Source of the DNA: Candidatus Stahliibacteriota bacterium
Lineage (GTDB): Bacteria; Hydrothermota; Tepidihabitantia; SM23-42
DNA length: 33,091 nt
Assembly (NCBI GenBank): GCA_030602565.1
Contig: JAUVZL010000031.1
Span: forward strand, 1 to 33,091
Direction: 5' to 3'
Position 1 is the stretch's first letter; each line of letters begins with the position of its first letter. Below, one piece after another: positions 16,154 through 24,287 of the stretch. Made by a program: the position numbers and the translations under genes. Below the pieces are notes generated by a model. That model saw only the letters and a list, made by a program, of their open reading frames with translations, was not told the origin of the DNA and searched no databases.

Positions 16154-16164
16154 TCTAAAAATAT

Positions 16165-16192
16165 ATTATACCCAAAAAGCGAAGGTTGTCAA
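16165..16192 (-). promoter_or_regulatory. Consensus sigma70 promoter of carAB
   Basis: TTGACA (16192-16187), a 16 bp spacer and TATAAT (16170-16165) lie on the minus strand, both hexamers perfect. The carA ATG follows after 11 bases, so the mRNA leader would be about four bases and lacks a ribosome-binding site. The short leader leaves no room for an attenuator or riboswitch. Confidence 0.75.
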
Positions 16193-16206
16193 TAGCTGAT
16201 AAAACG

Positions 16207-16465
16207 CCTAAAGATAAGCAAATACCTAAAAATCCAAAATACCTAAATGCCTAAAGACAAGCAAAGACCTAAAGATAAGCAAAGACCTAAAGATAAGCAA
16301 ATACCTAAAAATCCAAAATACCTAAAGACCTAAAGATAAGCAAATACCTAAAAATCCAAAATACCTAAATGCCTAAAGATAAGCAAAGACCTAAAGATAA
16401 GCAAATACCTAAATGCCTAAAGACAAGCAAAGACCTAAAGATAAGCAAATACCTAAAAATCCAAT
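16207..16465. repeat. CCTAAA-word array between carA and accC
   Basis: Seventeen units each begin with CCTAAA and are 18, 17 or 8 bp long, in a mosaic order. The main types are CCTAAAGATAAGCAAATA, CCTAAAAATCCAAAATA and the short CCTAAATG or CCTAAAGA. The array starts just upstream of the carA promoter and runs into the palindrome series at 16463. A related segment in opposite orientation lies beyond carB (11790-11819). An open frame through the repeat (Lys- and Pro-rich) is an artefact of the word structure. Confidence 0.92.
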
Positions 16466-16609
16466 TCGAAGGGAATTCCAACTGTTCCAGCCGAAGGTCT
16501 CGAGTTTTTCGAGAGGCACGCAGTGCTAACTTCCAGCCTATGGCTCCTTTCCAGCATGTAGTGCTCTCTTCCAATCACTTGTGATTAAATCTAAGTCACT
16601 CAATGACTT
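16463..16609. repeat. Array of about eight unrelated short palindromes with 17-20 bp period
   Basis: Small hairpins follow each other at a nearly constant step. They start at 16463 (AATTC/GAATT), about 16480 (weak), 16498 (TCTCGA/TCGAGA), 16516 (GCAC/GTGC), 16535 (AGCC/GGCT), 16553 (AGCAT/GTGCT with one G-T pair), 16573 (AATCAC/GTGATT) and 16593 (AAGTCA/TGACTT). Loops are 2-5 bases. Several are separated by a CTTCC or TTTCC spacer. The stems differ in sequence, though four share a CAC-like/GTG-like core. No T-run follows any of them, so they are not ordinary terminators. Confidence 0.75.
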
Positions 16610-16610
16610 T

Positions 16611-16655
16611 TAGTGAAACGATCTAAACAATCTAAACGAATCAAACGAACAAAAC
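16611..16655. repeat. 9-bp word array, five units
   Basis: Five consecutive 9-mers end in AAAC: TAGTGAAAC, GATCTAAAC, AATCTAAAC, GAATCAAAC and GAACAAAAC. The array immediately follows the palindrome series and ends 11 bp from the accC stop codon. The same 9-bp class occurs in opposite orientation downstream of carB. Confidence 0.75.
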
Positions 16656-16665
16656 GTTGAGGTTG

Positions 16666-18003
16666 TTACATTTCTTCGATGAAATGCGTTGAAATGTCGC
16701 CCTTGATGAACTTTTTGTTGTCCATGATTTTTTTATGAAAAGGGATGGTAGTTGGTATGCCTTCAATAACGATTTCATCAAGGGCATGTCGCATACGTGC
16801 GATCGCTTCCTGGCGCGATGAGCCATGGCATATCAACTTGCCGATCAGCGAGTCATAGTGACTCGGGATATTGTAGCCGGCAAATATATGGGTGTCAAAT
16901 CTAATGCCGAGGCCTTGCGGCATGTGGAAAAAACTGATTCTGCCGGGCATTGGTACGAAGTTGCGGTCGGGGTTTTCTGCATTGATACGACATTCTATGG
17001 CATTGCCTCTGAGTTCAACCTCATTCTGCCCAAGCGTCAGCTTTTCACCAAGGGCAATTTGAATCTGTTCCTTTAGTAAATCTATGCCGGTCACCATTTC
17101 TGTTACTGGATGTTCAACCTGTATCCTTGTATTCATTTCCATGAAATAGAAATTCTTGTTTTCGTCGAGGAGAAATTCAATGGTGCCGGCGGACCGGTAC
17201 TGGATACTCTGTGCGGCCTTTATTGCGTTTTTTAATAGTTTCTGCCTTAGTTTGTGGTCGATACCTGGCGCGGGCGACTCTTCAAGTAACTTCTGGTGGC
17301 GACGTTGGATAGAACACTCCCTTTCGCCTAGCGCTATCACGTTGCCATAGTTATCACCCAGGATCTGTACCTCAATATGCCTGGGTCGGGCAATGTATTT
17401 CTCGATATATATTCTGCCGTCGCCAAAGGCTGCCTTGGCTTCTGCTTGGGCGATGCGATAACCTGATTCCAGTTCTTCGTCATTGCGGGCGATTCTCATC
17501 CCTTTACCGCCGCCGCCTGAAGCCGCCTTCAGCATTACTGGATAGCCGATTTCTTCACTTGCCTTTTTTACTAAAGCAAGCGATTCTATTGCGCCGTCGC
17601 TGCCCGGGATACCAGGAATACCGGCTTGGTTCATGGTGTTTTTTGCTCTGATTTTGTCGCCCATAGCCCTTATGTGTTTGGGGTCAGGACCGATGAATAT
17701 TATACCGCAGGATTCGCAAATCTCGGCGAATTCCGGGTTTTCAGCGAGAAACCCGTAACCCGGATGGATTGCTTTAGCGCCAGTTATTTCTGCAGCACTA
17801 ATAATGCGTGTTATATTTAGGTAGGAATCTCTGCTCGGCGCCGGGCCAATACATACAGCTTCGTCGGCGATTCTAGTATGTAAGGCATCACTATCAACCT
17901 CTGAATACACGGCAACCGTTTCAATTTTCAACTCTTTGGCGGCGCGGATAATGCGGATTGCGATCTCTCCGCGGTTAGCAATCAGTATTTTTGTAAATTT
18001 CAT
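16666..18003 (-). CDS. accC: Biotin carboxylase subunit of acetyl-CoA carboxylase
   Basis: It carboxylates biotin on AccB using ATP and bicarbonate, the first half-reaction of malonyl-CoA synthesis for fatty acids. At 445 residues it has the normal AccC length. Visible are the N-terminal [16 protein letters not shown], the ATP-grasp glycine loop SGGGGKGMR (162-170), [14 protein letters not shown] (229-242) with the catalytic-region lysine, and [14 protein letters not shown] (289-302) with metal and biotin-site residues. It is the last gene of the TPR-accB-pilT-accC unit, after a 95 bp gap that holds a 10-bp word repeat. No good Shine-Dalgarno is seen before the ATG. A lone AccC could also serve another biotin-dependent carboxylase, but accB two genes upstream argues for acetyl-CoA carboxylase. 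Confidence 0.96.
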   Translation of the reverse strand: MKFTKILIANRGEIAIRIIRAAKELKIETVAVYSEVDSDALHTRIADEAVCIGPAPSRDSYLNITRIISAAEITGAKAIHPGYGFLAENPEFAEICESCGIIFIGPDPKHIRAMGDKIRAKNTMNQAGIPGIPGSDGAIESLALVKKASEEIGYPVMLKAASGGGGKGMRIARNDEELESGYRIAQAEAKAAFGDGRIYIEKYIARPRHIEVQILGDNYGNVIALGERECSIQRRHQKLLEESPAPGIDHKLRQKLLKNAIKAAQSIQYRSAGTIEFLLDENKNFYFMEMNTRIQVEHPVTEMVTGIDLLKEQIQIALGEKLTLGQNEVELRGNAIECRINAENPDRNFVPMPGRISFFHMPQGLGIRFDTHIFAGYNIPSHYDSLIGKLICHGSSRQEAIARMRHALDEIVIEGIPTTIPFHKKIMDNKKFIKGDISTHFIEEM

Positions 18004-18028
18004 AATTTCATAGAAATTTTGAATGTAA

Positions 18029-18058
18029 ACGAATGACTACGGATTCAAACGGATTCTA
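18029..18058. repeat. Three 10-bp words in the pilT-accC gap
   Basis: ACGAATGACT, ACGGATTCAA and ACGGATTCTA follow each other directly. The remainder of the 95 bp gap is AT-rich without a recognisable promoter or terminator. It resembles, in style, the ACGAANN heptamers at 11702-11722. Confidence 0.55.
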
Positions 18059-18098
18059 TTTCTGTCTGTATTCGCATAAATCTGTTGCATCTATTATT

Positions 18099-19205
18099 TT
18101 ATTTTTTATCAAATGAACCCCAACCTCGTTCTGCAGTAGCTTCAATGCCTACGAGTCTAAGTTTGAACTCATCAGGGTTAGTAACTGCTTGTATTGCGTC
18201 ATCATATGCGATCATCCCGTTCTTATACAGCTTAAAGATGGATTGATCAAAGGTTTGCATACCATACTGGCCGTAGCCTTCCTCAATAGCCGATTGTATG
18301 AGCAACGTCTTAACTGGGTCCATGAGGTAGTCTTTGATTGTTGGTGTTGTTAAAAGAATCTCGACGGCTGGTATTCTTCCTTTGCCGTCTGCACGAGGCA
18401 ATAAACGCAAGGAACAGACGCCGACCAAAGTCGTTGCGAGTAGCACTCGGATATGCTGATGTTGATGTGGCGGGTAAAATGAAATTATTCGGTTAATTGT
18501 CTCGGTTGCGTTCAATGTGTGAAGGGTTGAAAGAACAAGGTGACCCGTATCCGCAGCTTTAAGCGCGGTGTCCATGGTTTCCCGGTCTCTTATTTCACCA
18601 ATCAGAATCACGTCCGGGTCCTGACGCAGAATGTGCTTTAAGGCAATAGAAAAGGATATCGTGTCCATTAATACTTCTCGTTGACAGATGTTTGAAAGGT
18701 TGTCCCGGAAAAGGTACTCTATTGGATCTTCGATAGTAATGATATGGCGTGATGTATTTTCGTTAATATGCTCGACCATTGCAGCTAAGGTCGTAGATTT
18801 TCCACTTCCTGTAGTACCAGTACAGAGGATAAGACCGCGCGGCTTTAAGGCAAGGTCTTTCAGAACCAGAGGAAGGTTCAACTCTTCTATTCGCTTAACT
18901 GATATCGGGATTGCCCGCATTGCAACGGCAATGCTGCCGCGCTGCTTAAATACGTTCACCCGAAATCTTCCAACACCCCTTACGCCAATAGCAAAGTCCA
19001 TTTCTTTCATACGTTCGAATGTCTCTTGTTGTGGGTTTGTCATTATTTGGTAAGCTATGGTCTTGATTATTTCTGGAGTTAGCGATTCTCCTTTTTCCGA
19101 GACCAGTTTTCCATCGATTCTAAATACTGGTGTTGAATTTGCTTTTAGATGTAAGTCTGAAGCATTGACCTTTATCATTTTTTCAAGAAGTGTTTTTAGC
19201 TCCAT
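18099..19205 (-). CDS. PilT/PilU-type pilus retraction ATPase (paralogue 1, PilU-like)
   Basis: A hexameric secretion-type ATPase expected at the base of type IV pili, powering retraction. The 368 residues show an N-terminal PAS-like region with NASDLHLKANSTPVFRIDG, Walker A GTTGSGKST (130-138), the Asp box (ITIEDPIEYLF), Walker B DPDVILIGEIRD and the His box (HLVLSTLHT). The C-terminal part reads YGMQTFDQSIFKLYKNGMI and lacks the AIRNLIRE motif, as in PilU rather than PilT. AGGAG lies nine bases before the ATG. The gene lies between accB and accC, 24 bp after accB, which is unusual. Two other paralogues lie 5-8 kb away. Confidence 0.9.
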   Translation of the reverse strand: MELKTLLEKMIKVNASDLHLKANSTPVFRIDGKLVSEKGESLTPEIIKTIAYQIMTNPQQETFERMKEMDFAIGVRGVGRFRVNVFKQRGSIAVAMRAIPISVKRIEELNLPLVLKDLALKPRGLILCTGTTGSGKSTTLAAMVEHINENTSRHIITIEDPIEYLFRDNLSNICQREVLMDTISFSIALKHILRQDPDVILIGEIRDRETMDTALKAADTGHLVLSTLHTLNATETINRIISFYPPHQHQHIRVLLATTLVGVCSLRLLPRADGKGRIPAVEILLTTPTIKDYLMDPVKTLLIQSAIEEGYGQYGMQTFDQSIFKLYKNGMIAYDDAIQAVTNPDEFKLRLVGIEATAERGWGSFDKK

Positions 19206-19229
19206 AGTCAGTTACTCCTATTGATGATA

Positions 19230-19664
19230 CTACAACGGTTCAACCATGAACAATTCCTGGTTGTATTCCACGGGGTCGTCATTTTTTACAAGCATCTTGA
19301 CTATCTTACCGGCGATATCTGATTCAATTTCATTCATTAACTTCATCGCCTCGACAATACAGACTACTTGACCCGGTTTCACAACATCACCAATGTCGAT
19401 ATATGGTGGTGCATCTGGGGCAGGTGAGCGATAGAATGTGCCAACAATAGGCGATCTTATTGCCACAAGATTGTCGACTCCTTTCTCGGTTTTTTCTGCT
19501 TCTTCCTTTACCGGCTGAGCAGGTGCTTCAACCTTGACTGGTGGGGTATTATTTGTGCACTTGGTGATTCTGATTTTTCTACCCAGGAAACCAGTTACCT
19601 CGATTTCTCTAACACTGCTGGTCTCGAGTATCTTCACAATCCTTTCAATGTCTTTGAACCTCAC
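19230..19664 (-). CDS. accB: Biotin carboxyl carrier protein of acetyl-CoA carboxylase
   Basis: It carries biotin between AccC and the carboxyltransferase. The 144 residues comprise an N-terminal helix pair, a Pro/Ala/Glu-rich linker (about 40-62) and the biotinyl domain. APDAPPYIDIGD (82-93) includes the thumb region, and the biotinylated lysine is K108 in EAMKLMNEI. The length fits a short BCCP. GTG is used as start in a GTGA overlap with the TPR gene stop, with GGAGG upstream inside that gene. It is followed by the PilU-like ATPase rather than directly by accC. Confidence 0.96.
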   Translation of the reverse strand: MRFKDIERIVKILETSSVREIEVTGFLGRKIRITKCTNNTPPVKVEAPAQPVKEEAEKTEKGVDNLVAIRSPIVGTFYRSPAPDAPPYIDIGDVVKPGQVVCIVEAMKLMNEIESDIAGKIVKMLVKNDDPVEYNQELFMVEPL

Positions 19665-21133
19665 TTAAGCAATCCTCCTAACCAGTCCTTGAACGACTGG
19701 AAATCCTCTTCAGGTGGTTTCTTTGCTTCAGGCTTTTCTTTAGGTTTTGCCGGTGGGCTTTCGGATGGCGGTTGGCTAACATCGGTTGCTTTGTCCACCT
19801 CGGCAGTTGACGCCGGGGATGGCTCCGTGGTTTCCGCGGCGGGTTCTTCCTTGATTTCTTTGACTTCTTCGGCCGGCTTGAGCAGATCCTCAGCCTCACC
19901 GAGCTTATCGCTTGGTTCTTCAGTCGGGGGTTGCTGCGGTTCAGTTTTTTGCTCAGGTTCGGCGGTATCCACAAGTTTTGGTATTTCAGTTTCCCCGGTT
20001 TCGGCTGGGGGTTCTTCAACTGGTTCTAAAGGCTGCAATAAATCCTCAGCACCCATGATCTCTTTGGTTGGTGTTTTTTGCTCAGGTTCTGGAGGTTGTT
20101 CAGCAGTTTCCACAGGTTGCAATATGTCAGGTTCAGCTATTTGTACCTCTGGTGTTTCAGTCGACTCAACAGTTTCAGTTTTTTCAACCGGTTGGCTTGG
20201 TGTCTCATCTTGCTGTGCAGACGCAGGTTCAATCGGTTCCAAAAGATCAAGACCAGCTGGCTCTTCAGTCTTAGGTTTTTCCGTAGTCTCAATGGCTTGG
20301 GCTGGTTCAGTTGGTTCGTGGATTTGTTCGTCTTGTTTAGTTACGGCTTCTTCTGGTTTTTCTCCAGTATCGCTCGGAAAAAATTCTTGAGATTTAACTT
20401 CTGCAATTTGTTCTGGAGCTGAAGTCGGTTCAGGTGTTGCCTTGGGACCAACTTCCTCGGTCTGAGTTGTTTCTGGTTCAGTCTTCTGGTCCAAGTCTTC
20501 TGCTTTGAAATAAGTATCCAGCTGAAGCCCTTCGATTTTCTCTTCTTCCAGTTTTTTCCTCTCAACATCGATTTTCTCTTTCAACTCGGTAACTTTTTGC
20601 TCGAGTACCAGATCATTTGGAGTAGTGAATGACAAGTTCTCATAAATCGACAAGGCTTTTTCGAGATCACCTTGTTTTTCATATTCTTCAGCCATGGCTA
20701 TCGTATAAAGAGGTTCTTTTCTACGAAGCGATTCGAGCTGGGTTAGTTTCTCCTTAGCCGGCGCGTCAAAAGGATCAATAGCAAGGATACCTTTGTAAGC
20801 TTCGATCTGACCATCCTCGTCTTTGATAGCTTCGCAGGTCTGGGCAAGCATTCGTAGCGCAACGATATTCTGGGGATCGAAGGACAGGGTTTTTTTGAAT
20901 GATTCCTTGGCTTGTTCGAGTTTCCTCTTGTCAAAATTGCACTTACCAAGGATCAAATGGGCGAGTGGATAATTTGGATGAAAAGCCAAACCCTTGTTTA
21001 GTATTTCAAGGGCTTCGTCAATCATATTGTTTTTTCTATAAGCATCCGCAAGTTGTACAAACATCTTTGATTCTGGATCTTTATTAAAGCGCTCGCTAAG
21101 TCGGGCAATTTCAGAAAAGTCTTTTTCTCCCAT
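19661..21133 (-). CDS. TPR protein with long acidic linker and C-terminal WLGGLL motif
   Basis: The 490-residue protein (from ATG 21133) starts with about five TPRs (residues 1 to about 185: LADAYRKNNMIDEALEILNK and following). A charged helix comes next (VTELKEKIDVERKKLEEEK), and then about 250 residues of low-complexity Glu, Pro, Thr and Ala. It ends in a conserved-looking SFKDWLGGLLK. There is no signal peptide. The N-terminal repeats are clearly related to those of the TPR-roadblock protein at 9.7 kb, but here the C-terminal domain is replaced by the short peptide. I chose ATG 21133 because GGAGG lies five bases before it; ATG 21145 has no such site. It is the first gene of the unit with accB, pilT-like 1 and accC. 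Its function is unknown; a scaffold is likely. Confidence 0.8.
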   Translation of the reverse strand: MGEKDFSEIARLSERFNKDPESKMFVQLADAYRKNNMIDEALEILNKGLAFHPNYPLAHLILGKCNFDKRKLEQAKESFKKTLSFDPQNIVALRMLAQTCEAIKDEDGQIEAYKGILAIDPFDAPAKEKLTQLESLRRKEPLYTIAMAEEYEKQGDLEKALSIYENLSFTTPNDLVLEQKVTELKEKIDVERKKLEEEKIEGLQLDTYFKAEDLDQKTEPETTQTEEVGPKATPEPTSAPEQIAEVKSQEFFPSDTGEKPEEAVTKQDEQIHEPTEPAQAIETTEKPKTEEPAGLDLLEPIEPASAQQDETPSQPVEKTETVESTETPEVQIAEPDILQPVETAEQPPEPEQKTPTKEIMGAEDLLQPLEPVEEPPAETGETEIPKLVDTAEPEQKTEPQQPPTEEPSDKLGEAEDLLKPAEEVKEIKEEPAAETTEPSPASTAEVDKATDVSQPPSESPPAKPKEKPEAKKPPEEDFQSFKDWLGGLLK

Positions 21134-21162
21134 TTCTTCCTCCATTAAGAATAATATAATAT

Positions 21163-21190
21163 ATATTAATCATATTATAAACCTTGTCAA
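21163..21190 (-). promoter_or_regulatory. Promoter of the TPR-accB-pilT-accC unit
   Basis: TTGACA (21190-21185), a 16 bp spacer and TAATAT (21168-21163) lie on the minus strand, just after the stop codon of the DUF4837-like gene. The region is very AT-rich. The expected start near 21156 gives a leader of about 20 bases to ATG 21133. Confidence 0.6.
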
Positions 21191-21193
21191 GTC

Positions 21194-22204
21194 TCATTCC
21201 ATGTTTTTGTTTTTGGGCTTGACTATCTGGAAAGAGTTCATTATTACTTCAAGTGTTGTGAAATGGTCACTTTTTCTTTTGCCGGGGTTGAACAGGATAC
21301 CATCAATAATGTATAAGGTATCTTCGGCAGTCAAGAAATATGAGATGAAAGGGCCACCGGCAACGAGTGAATCATTTTGCCAGACCCCCTTCAGTTTTAT
21401 ACCTTTCATATCCTTAAATTCAATTTCTTCGCTGGTGACCAGATCTTCTAACACATAGTCACCATTGTAATACTCGTTGGTGAGCGCATTGCGTTTCTCT
21501 ATTGCTGACGTTCGTGACAGTTCCTGGCTGATCTGCTCCTTGTAGAAAAAGATGCTGCGGTCTGGGAAATGTTTATGGAAGAAAATAAAATGGTTGTCCT
21601 GCTGTGTGGAATCAATCATCCATGATTTGCTGAGGTTAAAGGTCACGCCGAAGTTCTCCAGAGCTTTTTTGTTTTTCTTATCCATATCTTTGCAGTAGTA
21701 ATTCTTCTTAATGTGCTGGTAATAGTTTTCCTCCAACATATTGGCGATCATATTTTTATATTTGATAATACCCTGGGCAGTATAAATGGATCCAGATACT
21801 GCCATAACAATGACAAGTTGTTCTTTTGCCCAAAGGTCATTGAGCTTGAAAAGTGTGAAAGTATCTTTTTCTGTGGCTACCTTGGCTTCCTCACTCAATA
21901 GGGTACTAATGGATTCATCCTGGAGTGTTCCATAGATGAAAATCGTATGATACGTGCTGAACCTCTTGGCTGCGGTATCCGCCTTGAAGAGAAAGGTAAA
22001 CAACCCTTCCTTTTGAGGAACGTAGTTAAAGATTTGAATATTGTCGATGATCATGCTGCTGTCGATCGCCGATGATGCAACAACCACCTCGCTACTTTTA
22101 CCGATGTTTGACGGAATGTTTGTGCAAGATATTGTTAGCGCCGCCACCAGTACAAAACCAGCAATAACATTGCAGGTACCTAAAACCAGGGTAAACTTGT
22201 TCAT
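21194..22204 (-). CDS. DUF4837-like lipoprotein
   Basis: A 336-residue exported protein of unknown function. The N terminus has a long hydrophobic segment ending in AALTISC, so C27 is a possible lipidation site, although Thr at -3 is not canonical. The following IPSNIGKSSEVVVAS resembles the start of DUF4837 proteins known from Bacteroidota. The middle (DLWAKEQLVIVMAVS) and C-terminal parts (FNLSKSWMID, FIFFHK, SIFFYKE) also fit that pattern of a repeated PsbP-like half. ATG 22204 is preceded by AAGGAGG with five-base spacing; an upstream in-frame start lacks this. It is the last gene of the lipoprotein-pilT-pilT-recG unit. The family match is from memory of the pattern, not a search. Confidence 0.65.
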   Translation of the reverse strand: MNKFTLVLGTCNVIAGFVLVAALTISCTNIPSNIGKSSEVVVASSAIDSSMIIDNIQIFNYVPQKEGLFTFLFKADTAAKRFSTYHTIFIYGTLQDESISTLLSEEAKVATEKDTFTLFKLNDLWAKEQLVIVMAVSGSIYTAQGIIKYKNMIANMLEENYYQHIKKNYYCKDMDKKNKKALENFGVTFNLSKSWMIDSTQQDNHFIFFHKHFPDRSIFFYKEQISQELSRTSAIEKRNALTNEYYNGDYVLEDLVTSEEIEFKDMKGIKLKGVWQNDSLVAGGPFISYFLTAEDTLYIIDGILFNPGKRKSDHFTTLEVIMNSFQIVKPKNKNME

Positions 22205-22214
22205 TATTTCCTCC

Positions 22215-24287
22215 TTAACCAATACTCAGCAATTTTTCTTTAGGGGTCAGCTTACGCAGTTGTTTTTTTATTGTAAAGAACTCGGAAGATTTCATTTCGG
22301 GGTCTTTTGTGATTGTACCAAATGCATCATCGCGAGCTAAAAAGAGCAATTCCTTGTCATCTTCCAGATCGCCGATTTTTAGGTCGGGCAGTCCGTGTTG
22401 CTTTTTTCCAAGGATTTCTCCAGGTCCGCGTAACTCTATATCCTTTTGGGCGAGGGCAAAGCCATCATTATTCTTTTCGAAATAGGCAATCCGCTCATAG
22501 GTTTCTGGCGCAAGGTAACGGTTTAGGAATAGAAAACAGTATGATCGTTGTGTCCCGCGACCGATGCGACCTCTCAATTGATGGAGTTGAGCTAAGCCGA
22601 ACCTTTCTGGATGCTCAATGAGCATGATACTGGCGTTCGGGATGTCAACGCCTACTTCGACGACGGTGGTGGCGATGAGTATATCCAGCTGCTTAGCGCG
22701 GAAGTCGTTCATGATTTTGATCCGCTCGGTACTTTTTAACCGACCATGGATTACGCCGATTGAATAATCGCAGAAAATTGAGGCGATTTCATGATAGACT
22801 TCATCTACTGATTTCAGATCAAGCTTCTCTGATTTTTCAATGAGTGGACATATCACGAAGGCTTGATGTCCTTTTGCCAGCTCATTCTTAACAAATGAAT
22901 AGATATCTTGTTTTTTATTTTCCTTAATGATTTTAGTCAACACTTCACCGCGCCTCGGCGGTTTATCCCTTAAAAAGGATATGTCCAGATCACCGTAAAG
23001 CGTTAGGGCTATTGTACGCGGTATTGGTGTCGCTGATAAAACAAGAAAATCCGGGTTAATTCCTTTGTTAACCAGGGCGGCTCGCTGCATAACACCGAAG
23101 CGGTGTTGTTCATCAACGACTACAATGCCCAACTTATTGAACTTAATTTCTTCTTCGATGAGGGCGTGGGTGCCAAATACGATTTGAGCATCGCCGCTGG
23201 CGATTTTTCCGATTACTTGTTTTCGAGCATCAGCTTTTATGCTGCTGGTCAGCAGAACAGCTTCGATTTTCAGTTCTTTTAATGTTTCAGACAGGCCGAC
23301 AAAGTGTTGCTCAGCCAATATTTCCGTCGGTGCCATGAGTGCCGATTGATAACCGTTCTCAACTGATACAAGCATAGCATAAAGCGCCACGACGGTTTTG
23401 CCTGCGCCAACATCACCCTGGAGCAAACGGTTCATGGGACGAGGTTTTACCATGTCATCGGTTATGTTTTTTATAACTTCAACCTGTCCTTTGGTTAATT
23501 CAAAAGGTAAAACATCGAGAAGTCGGTGCGTTAGAACACCTTGGTCGGGCAGACTGATGCCTGTTTCATGCTTCGCCATTGATCGCCGCTTAGCCAGTAT
23601 TAGTTCAAAGAAGAAAAACTCATCATAAACCAGACGCCGTCGGGCGGCAAAAGCATCTTGTAGGTTGCCGGGGAAATGGAGGTTTCTTATTGCCTGTGGT
23701 AATGCCATCAGATCATTCTTTCTAAGAAGCGATTCTGGTAGAGTTTCCTGGACATCATCGAGGCATTCATCAGCGCAGATCCTTACGGCGCGCTTTATGT
23801 CCCAAAGCCCGAGTCCCTCGGTTAATGGATAGATCGGAATCACTGTACCTTGAGTTTTGTCCACTTCCTGTTCAGTAATAATTTCATAAATCGGGTTTAC
23901 AATTTGTCGACCATGAAAGAAAGTTACTTTGCCTGATACCAACAGACTGTCTCCAGTTTTGAACCTATTCTTCAGGTCACGTCGGTTAAACCATTTCACG
24001 GCGATTGTATCAAACTCATCGGCTAAAAGCACTTTTACTATTTGCCCCCGGTGTTTTGTTCGCTGGACGTCTACCGCTTTGATTTTACCAATAACAGTCG
24101 CCTCATCGTTGATTTTAAGGTCGCTGATTTGTCGCATAGCAGAGTAGTCAACATATCTTCTCGGCACAAGGAATAAGAGGTCATTTACCGTCTCAATACT
24201 GATTTTCTTAAAATATGTTGACCGTCTTGGACCTATTCCTTTTATGTATTGCACTGGACTGTTGAGTTTAAGATAAGATTTTTTCAC
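22215..24287 (-). CDS. recG: ATP-dependent DNA helicase RecG
   Basis: RecG remodels stalled replication forks and Holliday junctions. The 690 residues match the family length (693 in E. coli). In order are the N-terminal wedge/OB domain (IKGIGPRRSTYFKKI, then VIGKIKAVDVQRT and VSGKVTFFHGRQIVNP), Walker A GDVGAGKT (291-298), the DEQHRFGV Walker B box and ATPIPRTIALTLYGD. The C-terminal helicase half has TTVVEVGVDIPNA and QLRGRIGRG. RecG-specific C-terminal motifs (ELRGPGEILGKKQHGLPDL) are intact. The start is GTG, overlapping the pilT-like 2 stop codon by one base. No oddity in its core is visible; its place behind two pilT genes is unusual but common for operon fillers. Confidence 0.97.
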   Translation of the reverse strand: MKKSYLKLNSPVQYIKGIGPRRSTYFKKISIETVNDLLFLVPRRYVDYSAMRQISDLKINDEATVIGKIKAVDVQRTKHRGQIVKVLLADEFDTIAVKWFNRRDLKNRFKTGDSLLVSGKVTFFHGRQIVNPIYEIITEQEVDKTQGTVIPIYPLTEGLGLWDIKRAVRICADECLDDVQETLPESLLRKNDLMALPQAIRNLHFPGNLQDAFAARRRLVYDEFFFFELILAKRRSMAKHETGISLPDQGVLTHRLLDVLPFELTKGQVEVIKNITDDMVKPRPMNRLLQGDVGAGKTVVALYAMLVSVENGYQSALMAPTEILAEQHFVGLSETLKELKIEAVLLTSSIKADARKQVIGKIASGDAQIVFGTHALIEEEIKFNKLGIVVVDEQHRFGVMQRAALVNKGINPDFLVLSATPIPRTIALTLYGDLDISFLRDKPPRRGEVLTKIIKENKKQDIYSFVKNELAKGHQAFVICPLIEKSEKLDLKSVDEVYHEIASIFCDYSIGVIHGRLKSTERIKIMNDFRAKQLDILIATTVVEVGVDIPNASIMLIEHPERFGLAQLHQLRGRIGRGTQRSYCFLFLNRYLAPETYERIAYFEKNNDGFALAQKDIELRGPGEILGKKQHGLPDLKIGDLEDDKELLFLARDDAFGTITKDPEMKSSEFFTIKKQLRKLTPKEKLLSIG

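Noticed and set aside
16365-16584. Open frames on both strands across the CCTAAA array (Lys/Pro-rich or Leu/Ser-rich)
   Set aside because: They are translations of the repeated words, lack ribosome-binding sites and end in the palindrome series.
19689-20390. 233-codon Ser/Gly/Val-rich frame on the plus strand
   Set aside because: It is the antisense of the Glu/Pro/Thr-rich linker of the TPR protein; the composition is the expected mirror of that linker and no start signal is present.
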